From: Streptomyces lincolnensis
Lineage (GTDB): Bacteria > Actinomycetota > Actinomycetes > Streptomycetales > Streptomycetaceae
Length of the DNA: 64,000 nt
Reading direction: 5' to 3'
NCBI RefSeq assembly: GCF_001685355.1
Contig: NZ_CP016438.1
Location: 3,968,001-4,032,000, forward strand
Both the position numbers and the translations under genes were made by a program. Positions 52,025 through 59,684 of the stretch are shown here, in pieces. Every line of letters begins with the position of its first letter. Within the stretch, counting starts at the first letter, position 1. Under the pieces are notes generated by a model. The model worked only from the letters and a program-made list of their open reading frames with translations, had not been told where the DNA came from and made no database searches.

Positions 52025-55000
52025 ATGCAGATCCGGCTGACCGTCATAGACCCGCTGGGCCCCCCTGATCCGGTGTCGGGCCGGGCCGCGAGCTGTGACG
52101 TGCTGGTCACCGCGCCCGCGGGCACCGCCCTGGCCGCGGTCGCGTCGGCGCTCGCCTCGGCGGTCTCCGGCGGGGGCACCTCCCGCGCGGGCGAGTCCGA
52201 ACGCGGCGGCGGACAGGTCGTGTTCCACGTCGCCGAGGAGCGCCTCGACACCCAGCGCTGCACCCTCGGCGAACCCCCGCTGATCGACGGCGCCGTGCTG
52301 TCCCTGGGCGCCCCGGGCGAGCCCGAGGCCCATCCCGAGCTCGACGACGCCCCCACCCAGCTCCATGTGATCGCCGGCCCCGACGCGGGCGGGGTGCATC
52401 TCCTGCACGGCGGCCAGATCCACATCGGCCGTTCCGCCGACGCCGACGTCCCGCTCGACGACCCGGACGTCTCCCGCCTGCACTGCGCGGTCACGGTCGG
52501 CGCCGACGGCCGCGTCTCGGTCGCCGACCTCGACTCCACCAACGGCACCACCCTGGACGGCACCCGCGTGGGCACCCGCCCGGTCCGCTTCACCCCGGGC
52601 GCGCTGCTCCGCATCGGCGAGTCGGCGCTACGGCTGGCGCCGACCGGGGGTCCGGGGGCCCGCGTGCCCACGGCGCCGGACGGCGAGGGGCACGTGCGCG
52701 TGGAGACGGTTCCGGACGGCGAGGGCAGCGAGAGCGGCAAGGAAGCCGGAGCGGGCGGCAGGCCCGGCGGCACCGTCACCGACGGCCCCGCGCCGACACC
52801 CGCCACCGCACCCGACCGCCCTTCGGACCGGACCCACCACACCTACGGCACCGCGGGCTGGGGCACCTCCGCGGCCACCTCCGACGCCCAGGGCCACGGC
52901 TCCGCCGCATCAGCGCCCGTCGTCCCGGGCCAGGGCGGCGCCCCGCGGATCGAGGCACGGGGCGCACGGCCGGCCGTACCCCGGCAGGGTTACGGCACCA
53001 ACACCAGGACCAGCACCGGTTCCGGCGACAGCGGGGCGACCCACGCCGGCCGGTTCGGCGTGACCGGGCCGAGCGCACCCGGCGGCGGCCCAGCGGCTCC
53101 CAGGGACGGCGAACGGACGTCGGGCGGCTCTTCGGCGACCGACCCTCACGGCCAAGCACTCGGCGGCCCCACAGCGGCCGACCCGAGCCGACCGGCCCCC
53201 GGCAGTGCCCCACCCGCTCAGCCGGGCCGGGCCGACGACGGCGCGGACAGCGCGGCCTCCGCGGAGACCGGCCGGCGCAAAGGCACCCCGCTGCGGGGCA
53301 CCGACGTACCGCAGGGCGTGCGCAAGCGCGGTGGGCTCTCGGCGTGGGCGCGACGGCTGACCGGCGGGCGCGGCGAGCCGGACCCGGCCGCCGCTGGGGC
53401 GTACGACGAGAACGGCAGCGGCGCGCACGAGGAGGCGGCGGCCGCACCCCCGGCCGCCCCGAGCCAGGCGCCCGAGACCTGGCCGGACCCGGCGGCCCTG
53501 TTGCTGACGGCCCTGGGCCCCGGACCGCGCCTGTGGGAACGCGCCCCGGGCCACAAGGAGGCGCTCACCATCCGGCTGGGCACCGCCGACCGTGCCGCGC
53601 CCGACGGCTCGGGTCTGCTGCCGGCCGTGCCCGTGACCGCGGATCTCCGTGAGGCCGGGGCGCTGGGGCTCGCCGGACCGCGCGCGCGGCTCGCCGGGCT
53701 GGCCCGCGCGGCCGTCGCCCAGCTCACCGCTCTGCACTCCCCGGACGCCCTGGAAGTCGTGCTGATCAGCACGGACCGTTCCCGCCCGCTCCAGGAGCGC
53801 ACCGCCGAGTGGTCCTGGCTCGGCTGGCTCCCCCATGTCCGCCCGGGCCACGGCCAGGACTGCCGGCTGCTCCTCGCCTACGACCGCGAACAGGCCACGG
53901 CCCGCACCGACGAGCTCCTCCGCCGTCTGGAGGACCAGCTGGCGGACGCGGGAGGGGCGGCCCGGCCCGAGCGGCAGACCGCGGTCACCCCCCGCCCGTC
54001 GGCCAGGCGCCCCTCCTGGGCCAGGGACGACGACGCGGAGGACCCGACCGGGGGCTTCACGGGCCCGTACACCGTGGTCGTCGTGGACGGCGACCCCGGC
54101 GGCGCCGCCGTGCGGGAGGCGGTGGCGCGGCTGGCCCTGGAGGGCCCCCGGGCCGGGATCCATGTCGTGTGTCTCGCCGAGACCGCGCCCGCGTCACCCG
54201 CGTCACCGGTGACCGAGACGTACGAGGCGGCCTGCGCGGCGGTCCCGGCGTTCCGGGAGTGCGGTGCCGTGGCGCTGCTCAGCGGAGACGTGGCGACGGC
54301 CCTGCGCCTGATGCGGGTGGCCCGCACCGGCGCGGAGCCCGCCGGGACGGCCGGTGCGTCGGCCCCCGCCGACACCCTCCGCTCCGGCCCCGTCGGCCAC
54401 GGCACCGTCGCCGCGGTGGACGCCGTCTCGCTCGCCTGGGCGGAGCGCTTCGCGCGGGCGCTGGCACCGCTGCGGACCGAGGGCGCCACCGGTGAGCGGC
54501 ACACGCGCGTGTCGGCGCCGCTGCCCCAGGCGGCCCGGCTGCTGGACGAGTTGGGGCTGGCCCGGGCCACCCCGGCGTCCCTGATGGCCCGTTGGGCGGA
54601 CGCGGCCGACGACACCGAGTCGCTGGGCGGCCGTGCCCGGGCGGTGCTCGGCGCCGGACCGCGCGGCCCGGTCTGCGCGGACCTCACGGCCGAGGGCCCG
54701 CATCTGCTGATCGAGGGCCCTTCGGGCAGCGGCCGTACCGAACTGCTGCGCGCCCTCGTCGCCTCGCTCGCCGCCGCCGAGCGCCCCGACCGGCTGAGCG
54801 TCGTGCTGATGGACGGCCGGGACAGCGTGGGCACGGACGGCGGCGGACACGGCGAGGGCCTGCGCGTCTGTACGGACGTACCGCATGTCACGACCCATCT
54901 CACTGCCAACGACCCGGTGCGCATGCGGGAGTTCGCCCAGTCCCTGAGCGCCGAGCTGAAGCGGCGCGCGGAGCTGCTCGGGCGGTCCGACTTCGCCGAA

Positions 55001-55684
55001 TGGCACACCGGCCGTGAGGTCTCGGGCCGCCTGGTCTCCCAGCGGAGCACGGCGGCCCGCGGCATGTCCGCCGGCGTGGGCGGGGACACCACCGGTGACC
55101 TGGACACCCCGCCCAGCTCGACCATCCGGCTGCGCCCCGCGGCGGCCCGCCGCCGGACGGAGACGGCACCCCCGCTCCCCCGGCTGGTCGTGGTCGTGGA
55201 CGACCTGGACGCCCTGGTCTCCCCCGCGCTGGGTTCCCCGGGCAGGCCCGCGGCGGGCTCGGTGATACGCGCGCTGGAGGCCGTGGCCCGCGACGGCGAG
55301 CGCCTCGGCGTGCACCTCGTCGCCGCGGCCACCACCGGGGGCCGTACGGCCGAGTCGGAGCTCGCCAAGCGCGCCTGCCTGCGTGTCACCCTCGACGCGC
55401 CGACCCCCGGCCCGGACGAACCGGCCCCCGGCCGCGGCCGCCTGTCCTGGGCCGACGGCCGTACGACCCCCTTCCAGGGCGGCCGTGTCACGGGCCGTAT
55501 CCCCCGCACCGCGACCCTCCGCCCCACGGTGGTCCCCCTGGAGTGGGACCGTATGGGTGATCCTCCGGCCCGCCGCCCCGTACGGGAACTGGGCAACGGC
55601 CCGACCGACCTGGCCCTCCTGGCCAGCGCCCTGGAGCGCGCGGCGCGCGAGGTGTCGGCGGCGGAGGTACCGTCGCTGCTGTGA
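52025..55684 (+). CDS. FHA domain FtsK/SpoIIIE-type ATPase (EccC-like)
   Basis: A 1219-residue protein. The N-terminal part is a small ubiquitin-like domain (MQIRLTVIDPLGPP) followed by an FHA phosphothreonine-binding domain (about 115-205, IHIGRSADADVPLDDPDVSR and STNGT). A long low-complexity linker (about 210-480) leads to two FtsK-like ATPase lobes. The second lobe has GPSGSGRTELLRALVASL near residue 897, where the P-loop Lys is Arg, and Walker B RLVVVVDDLDAL near 1056. The family relates to type VII secretion ATPases. It is divergent from pkaA, so the kinases may phosphorylate its FHA ligands. The Lys-to-Arg change suggests a regulatory, not motor, lobe. ATG 52025 lies about 13 bases after AAGGGA. 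Confidence 0.85.
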   Translation: MQIRLTVIDPLGPPDPVSGRAASCDVLVTAPAGTALAAVASALASAVSGGGTSRAGESERGGGQVVFHVAEERLDTQRCTLGEPPLIDGAVLSLGAPGEPEAHPELDDAPTQLHVIAGPDAGGVHLLHGGQIHIGRSADADVPLDDPDVSRLHCAVTVGADGRVSVADLDSTNGTTLDGTRVGTRPVRFTPGALLRIGESALRLAPTGGPGARVPTAPDGEGHVRVETVPDGEGSESGKEAGAGGRPGGTVTDGPAPTPATAPDRPSDRTHHTYGTAGWGTSAATSDAQGHGSAASAPVVPGQGGAPRIEARGARPAVPRQGYGTNTRTSTGSGDSGATHAGRFGVTGPSAPGGGPAAPRDGERTSGGSSATDPHGQALGGPTAADPSRPAPGSAPPAQPGRADDGADSAASAETGRRKGTPLRGTDVPQGVRKRGGLSAWARRLTGGRGEPDPAAAGAYDENGSGAHEEAAAAPPAAPSQAPETWPDPAALLLTALGPGPRLWERAPGHKEALTIRLGTADRAAPDGSGLLPAVPVTADLREAGALGLAGPRARLAGLARAAVAQLTALHSPDALEVVLISTDRSRPLQERTAEWSWLGWLPHVRPGHGQDCRLLLAYDREQATARTDELLRRLEDQLADAGGAARPERQTAVTPRPSARRPSWARDDDAEDPTGGFTGPYTVVVVDGDPGGAAVREAVARLALEGPRAGIHVVCLAETAPASPASPVTETYEAACAAVPAFRECGAVALLSGDVATALRLMRVARTGAEPAGTAGASAPADTLRSGPVGHGTVAAVDAVSLAWAERFARALAPLRTEGATGERHTRVSAPLPQAARLLDELGLARATPASLMARWADAADDTESLGGRARAVLGAGPRGPVCADLTAEGPHLLIEGPSGSGRTELLRALVASLAAAERPDRLSVVLMDGRDSVGTDGGGHGEGLRVCTDVPHVTTHLTANDPVRMREFAQSLSAELKRRAELLGRSDFAEWHTGREVSGRLVSQRSTAARGMSAGVGGDTTGDLDTPPSSTIRLRPAAARRRTETAPPLPRLVVVVDDLDALVSPALGSPGRPAAGSVIRALEAVARDGERLGVHLVAAATTGGRTAESELAKRACLRVTLDAPTPGPDEPAPGRGRLSWADGRTTPFQGGRVTGRIPRTATLRPTVVPLEWDRMGDPPARRPVRELGNGPTDLALLASALERAAREVSAAEVPSLL

Positions 55685-55701
55685 CGGAGAGTTCCTCCCG
55701 G

Positions 55702-55723
55702 CCCGGGGGCGGCGGCCCCCGGG
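55702..55723. terminator. Terminator after FHA ATPase gene
   Basis: CCCGGGGGC, loop GGCG, exact complement, 18 bases past the stop. The following sequence holds further GC-rich partial inverted repeats. Confidence 0.6.
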
Positions 55724-55870
55724 GACGGCCGCGGGGCGGCAGCCCCCGAAGACGGTCGCGCCGACACGCGGCACCTGGTCACAGGCGGATCACGATCCCG
55801 GCCTTGACAGCGGACGCGCCCTTGCCGACCACAACTCCCCAGGCGTAGACCAGACCGCACGGGACAGCGC

Positions 55871-55882
55871 TCCAACGTTCGA
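55871..55882. promoter_or_regulatory. Near-palindrome before sugar-binding protein gene
   Basis: TCCAACGTTCGA, palindromic except for one pair, centred on AACGTT. It is 25 bases upstream of the binding-protein ATG. It might be a LacI/ROK-family operator. A TTGACA at 55804 lacks a good -10. Confidence 0.25.
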
Positions 55883-55906
55883 CGAGGCACGAAGAACGGG
55901 GTCGTG

Positions 55907-57271
55907 ATGCGCAGCACGAGCAGCACATACCGGACACGCAGGGTCATCCCCACCGTGGCCGTCCTCCTCGCGGGAGCCCTCTCGCTCACCGCGTGCGGCG
56001 GCGACGACGACAAGAGCGGCGACAACGGCGCGACCGGTGGCACCGAGACCGGCACCACCGTCACCCTGCCCAAGCTGAACGGCAAGAGCCTGGAGATCGC
56101 CGCCGTCTGGTCCGGCGCGGAGCAGGCCAACTTCAAGAAGGTCCTCGCGGAGTTCGAGAAGCGCACCGGTGCGAAGGTGACCTTCGTGCCCGCGCAGGAC
56201 CCGATCGTCAACTTCCTCGGCTCGAAGATCGCGGGCGGCCAGCCGCCGGACATCGCGATGCTGCCGCAGCCCGGCGCCATCAAGCAGGCCGTCGACAGGA
56301 AGTGGGCCAAGCCGATCGGCACCGCGGCCAAGGCCGAGCTCGCCAAGAACTACTCGCAGGGCTGGCAGGACATCGGCAAGGTCGACGGCACGCAGTACGG
56401 CGTGTACTACAAGGCCGCCAACAAGTCGCTGATCTGGTACAACGCCAAGGTCTTCGAGAACGCGGGCGCCACCGAGCCGAAGACCTGGGACGAACTGCTC
56501 ACCACCGCCCAGACGGTGTACGACTCCGGTGTCACGCCGTTCTCCGTCGGCGGCGCCGAGGGCTGGACGCTGACCGACTGGTTCGAGAACGTCTATCTCT
56601 CGCAGGCGGGACCCGAGAAGTACGACCAGCTGGCGAAGCACGAGATCAAGTGGACGGACCCGTCCGTCAAGGACGCGCTCACCACCCTGGCCCAGGTCTG
56701 GGGCAAGAAGGACTACGTCGCCACCGGCGCGCTCCAGACGGACTTCCCGGCCTCGGTCACCCAGACCTTCAAGGGCGGTGACCAGCCCAAGGCGGGCATG
56801 GTCTACGAGGGTGACTTCGCGCAGGTCAACATCGGTACGGCCGGGGCGAAGGTGGGCACGGACGCGAAGGTGTTCCCGTTCCCCGCGGTGGGTGACACGG
56901 CTCCCGTGGTCTCCGGCGGCGACGCGGCCGTGATCCTGAAGGACTCCGAGGCGGCGCAGGCGCTGGCCACCTTCCTGGCCTCCCCGGACGCGGCGACGAT
57001 CCAGGCGAAGCTGGGCGGTTACCTCTCGCCGAACAAGAGCGTGGACAACTCGGTGTATCCGAACCCGGTGCAGCAGAAGATCGCCAAGGCGCTGATCGAC
57101 TCGGGTGACGACTTCCGCTTCGACATGTCCGACCAGGCCCCGCAGGCCTTCGGCGGGACGCCCGGCAAGGGCGAGTGGAAGGCGCTCCAGGACTTCCTGA
57201 ACAACCCGAAGGACATCGCGGGCACCCAGCAGAGGCTGGAGGCGGACGCGGCGGCCGCCTACGGAGGCTGA
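55907..57271 (+). CDS. Sugar-binding lipoprotein, third importer
   Basis: Family 1 solute-binding protein of 454 residues. The lipoprotein signal ends ALSLTAC with Cys 26, then a Gly/Asp/Thr linker. SLEIAAVWSGAEQANFKKVL begins the mature fold, and YGVYYKAANKSLIWYNAKVF is the hinge. ATG 55907 is preceded by GGGG at 5 bases; a GTG one codon earlier is possible. The operon is binding protein, MalF- and MalG-type permeases, again without ATPase. The ligand cannot be told: there is no adjacent hydrolase or regulator. Confidence 0.9.
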   Translation: MRSTSSTYRTRRVIPTVAVLLAGALSLTACGGDDDKSGDNGATGGTETGTTVTLPKLNGKSLEIAAVWSGAEQANFKKVLAEFEKRTGAKVTFVPAQDPIVNFLGSKIAGGQPPDIAMLPQPGAIKQAVDRKWAKPIGTAAKAELAKNYSQGWQDIGKVDGTQYGVYYKAANKSLIWYNAKVFENAGATEPKTWDELLTTAQTVYDSGVTPFSVGGAEGWTLTDWFENVYLSQAGPEKYDQLAKHEIKWTDPSVKDALTTLAQVWGKKDYVATGALQTDFPASVTQTFKGGDQPKAGMVYEGDFAQVNIGTAGAKVGTDAKVFPFPAVGDTAPVVSGGDAAVILKDSEAAQALATFLASPDAATIQAKLGGYLSPNKSVDNSVYPNPVQQKIAKALIDSGDDFRFDMSDQAPQAFGGTPGKGEWKALQDFLNNPKDIAGTQQRLEADAAAAYGG

Positions 57272-57275
57272 GGGC

Positions 57276-58619
57276 ATGACGTCCGCCACGGCGGCAGGGG
57301 GCCCACCGACCCCTGCCGCACCCAAGTCGCGCAAGAGCGTGACCGGCACCCGCAAGAGCGTGGCAGTGCTGTTCCTGCTGCCCGCTCTCGTGCTGCTGGG
57401 CGCGCTCGTGGTCTACCCGATCGGGTACTCGCTGATCCGCAGCTTCTACAACCAGTCGGGCAGCGGCTTCGCCGGATTCGACAACTACGAGGCGCTGTTC
57501 ACCGACGACGGCATCCGTACGGCGCTGAAGAACAACATCATCTGGGTGGTGTTCGCCCCGACGGTCGCCACCGCGCTCGGTCTGATCTTCGCGGTGCTGA
57601 CCGAACGGGTGCGCTGGGGAACGGCGTTCAAGCTGGTCGTCTTCATGCCGATGGCGATCTCGATGCTTGCGGCGGGCATCATCTTCCGGCTGGTCTACGA
57701 CCAGGACCCGGACAAGGGGTTCGCGAACGCGGTGTGGGTGGGCATCCACGACACCTTCGCCGAGTCGTCCGCGTTCCCCAAGGCCCACCCGGGCCGCGAG
57801 TCGCCGCTGGTGGCGCAGAGCGGCGGCTTCGTGACCAAGGAGCCCGTGCGCACGGGGGAGGCCGTCACCCTCCCCATGGTGGGTGTCGCCCCCGACCAGA
57901 TGCCGGACGGCGCGAAGGCCGCCGCGGCCCCGCAGGCCGACCCGGGCAAGATCACCGGTACGACCTGGCAGGACTTCACCCGCGGCAAGGGGGTCGGCAA
58001 GCTCGGCGGCGTCGACGCGTCCGAGTTCGGCTACCCCGGGATGAAGATCGAGGCGGTCAGGGACGGCAAGGTCGTCGCCTCGACGGAGGCCGCCGCCGAC
58101 GGCACGTTCACGCTGCCCGCCTCCGCCGACGGCGCGCAACTGCGGCTGCCGGCGAGCAACTTCAAGGAGCCGTACAACGGCCTGGACTGGCTCGGCCCGT
58201 CCCTGGTCACCCCGGCGATCATCGGCTCGTACGTCTGGATGTGGGCCGGTTTCGCGATGGTGCTGATCGCGGCCGGGCTCGCGGGCATCCCGCGTGAGCT
58301 GCTGGAGGCGGCCCGTGTCGACGGCGCGACCGAGTGGCAGGTGTTCCGCCGCGTCACGGTCCCCCTGCTGGCACCGGTCCTCGCGGTCGTCGCCGTCACC
58401 CTGATGATCAACGTCCTGAAGATCTTCGACCTGGTCTTCATCATCGCCCCGGGCTCCTCGCAGGACGACGCCAACGTCCTCGCGCTGGAGCTGTACCGCA
58501 AGGGCTTCTCGGAGGACCAGCCGGGCGTCGCGAGCGCCATCTCGGTGTTCCTGCTCCTGCTCGTCATTCCGGTCATGTGGTTCAACATCCGCAGGCTCAG
58601 GCGGGAGGTGCGGCGATGA
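57276..58619 (+). CDS. Sugar ABC transporter permease with large external loop
   Basis: A 447-residue MalF-type permease, about 130 residues longer than the other two MalF proteins here. Helices begin SVAVLFLLPALVLLGALVVY. Between the third or fourth and later helices, about residues 150-310 form an extracytoplasmic loop with KIEAVRDGKVVASTEAAADG, resembling a small Ig-like or carboxypeptidase-regulatory beta domain. The coupling motif EAARVDGATEWQVFRRVTVP follows. E. coli MalF has a comparable P2 loop that touches the binding protein, so this loop may do so too. It begins 4 bases after the binding-protein stop. Confidence 0.9.
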   Translation: MTSATAAGGPPTPAAPKSRKSVTGTRKSVAVLFLLPALVLLGALVVYPIGYSLIRSFYNQSGSGFAGFDNYEALFTDDGIRTALKNNIIWVVFAPTVATALGLIFAVLTERVRWGTAFKLVVFMPMAISMLAAGIIFRLVYDQDPDKGFANAVWVGIHDTFAESSAFPKAHPGRESPLVAQSGGFVTKEPVRTGEAVTLPMVGVAPDQMPDGAKAAAAPQADPGKITGTTWQDFTRGKGVGKLGGVDASEFGYPGMKIEAVRDGKVVASTEAAADGTFTLPASADGAQLRLPASNFKEPYNGLDWLGPSLVTPAIIGSYVWMWAGFAMVLIAAGLAGIPRELLEAARVDGATEWQVFRRVTVPLLAPVLAVVAVTLMINVLKIFDLVFIIAPGSSQDDANVLALELYRKGFSEDQPGVASAISVFLLLLVIPVMWFNIRRLRREVRR

Positions 58620-59530
58620 CAGCGGACGCCGGCAGTCTCACCAAAGCGGCACCACCGAGCACCACGGAGGTCAAGGCCAAGCAGTCGGTCGGCTCACGGC
58701 TGGCGGAAGCCGTCAGCGGGGGCGCGGTCCGGATCTTCCTCATCGTCGTCGGCCTGTTCTGGCTGGTCCCGACGATCGGTCTGCTGATCTCGTCGCTGCG
58801 TCCACCGCAGGAGATGACGGCCAGCGGCTGGTGGGAGGTCTTCAGCAAGCCGTCCCAACTCACCCTGGAGAGCTACGACAAGCTCCTCCAGAACAGCGAC
58901 ATCACCAACTCGCTCTTCAACACCGTACTGATCACGGTCCCGGCGACGGTCCTCGTCGTCGTCATCGGCGCGCTCGCGGGCTACGCGTTCGCGTGGATGG
59001 AGTTCCCGGGCCGTGACTGGTGGTTCCTGGGTGTGGTCGGCCTGCTGGTGGTGCCGGTGCAGGTGGCGCTGATCCCGGTCGCCGAACTCTTCGGCAAGAT
59101 CGGCCTGTTCGGCTCCATCATGGGCGTGGTGCTGTTCCACACCGGGTTCGGCCTGCCCTTCGCGGTGTTCCTGCTGCGGAACTTCTTCGCCGAGATCCCG
59201 AAGGAACTGCTGGAGGCGGCCCGCCTGGACGGTGCGGGTGAACTGCGGCTGTTCGCCCGCGTCGTGATGCCGCTCGGCGGGCCCGCGATCGCGAGCCTGG
59301 GCATCTTCCAGTTCCTGTGGGTGTGGAACGACATGCTGATCGCGCTGGTGTTCTCCAACGCCGACAGCCAGCCGGTCACGGTCGCGCTCCAGACGCAGAT
59401 GCGGGCCTTCGCCGACAACGTCGACGTCCTGGCCCCCGGCGCCTTCATCTCCATGGTGGTCCCGCTGGCCGTGTTCTTCGCGTTCCAGCGGCAGTTCGTC
59501 TCCGGGGTGATGGCGGGGGCGGTCAAGTAG
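58616..59530 (+). CDS. Sugar ABC transporter permease, MalG type (third importer)
   Basis: A 304-residue permease with six helices and the coupling motif EAARLDGAGELRLFARVVMP. ATG 58616 overlaps the preceding stop by 4 bases. A hydrophilic N-terminal extension of about 35 residues precedes helix 1 (VRIFLIVVGLFWLVPTIGLL). A strong terminator follows after 24 bases. Confidence 0.92.
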   Translation: MTADAGSLTKAAPPSTTEVKAKQSVGSRLAEAVSGGAVRIFLIVVGLFWLVPTIGLLISSLRPPQEMTASGWWEVFSKPSQLTLESYDKLLQNSDITNSLFNTVLITVPATVLVVVIGALAGYAFAWMEFPGRDWWFLGVVGLLVVPVQVALIPVAELFGKIGLFGSIMGVVLFHTGFGLPFAVFLLRNFFAEIPKELLEAARLDGAGELRLFARVVMPLGGPAIASLGIFQFLWVWNDMLIALVFSNADSQPVTVALQTQMRAFADNVDVLAPGAFISMVVPLAVFFAFQRQFVSGVMAGAVK

Positions 59531-59553
59531 TCCGTACGACAAGAGGATCGACG

Positions 59554-59583
59554 AAGGGGCGGGCCGCCACCGGCCCGCCCCTT
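59554..59583. terminator. Terminator of third importer operon
   Basis: AAGGGGCGGGCCG, loop CCAC, exact complement. It separates the importer from the wall-polymer glycosyltransferase genes. Confidence 0.8.
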
Positions 59584-59684
59584 TCCGTTCAACCGACAAT
59601 CCCCCGTATGCCGTACGGAGCGTAACCAACTGGCCCCATCGGGCGTTCCCGGGCAGAACGCCCGCGACGACCCTTGGATGTCCC

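Noticed and set aside
55804..55809. TTGACA as a -35 element for the third importer
   Set aside because: No acceptable -10 at 16-18 bases was found.
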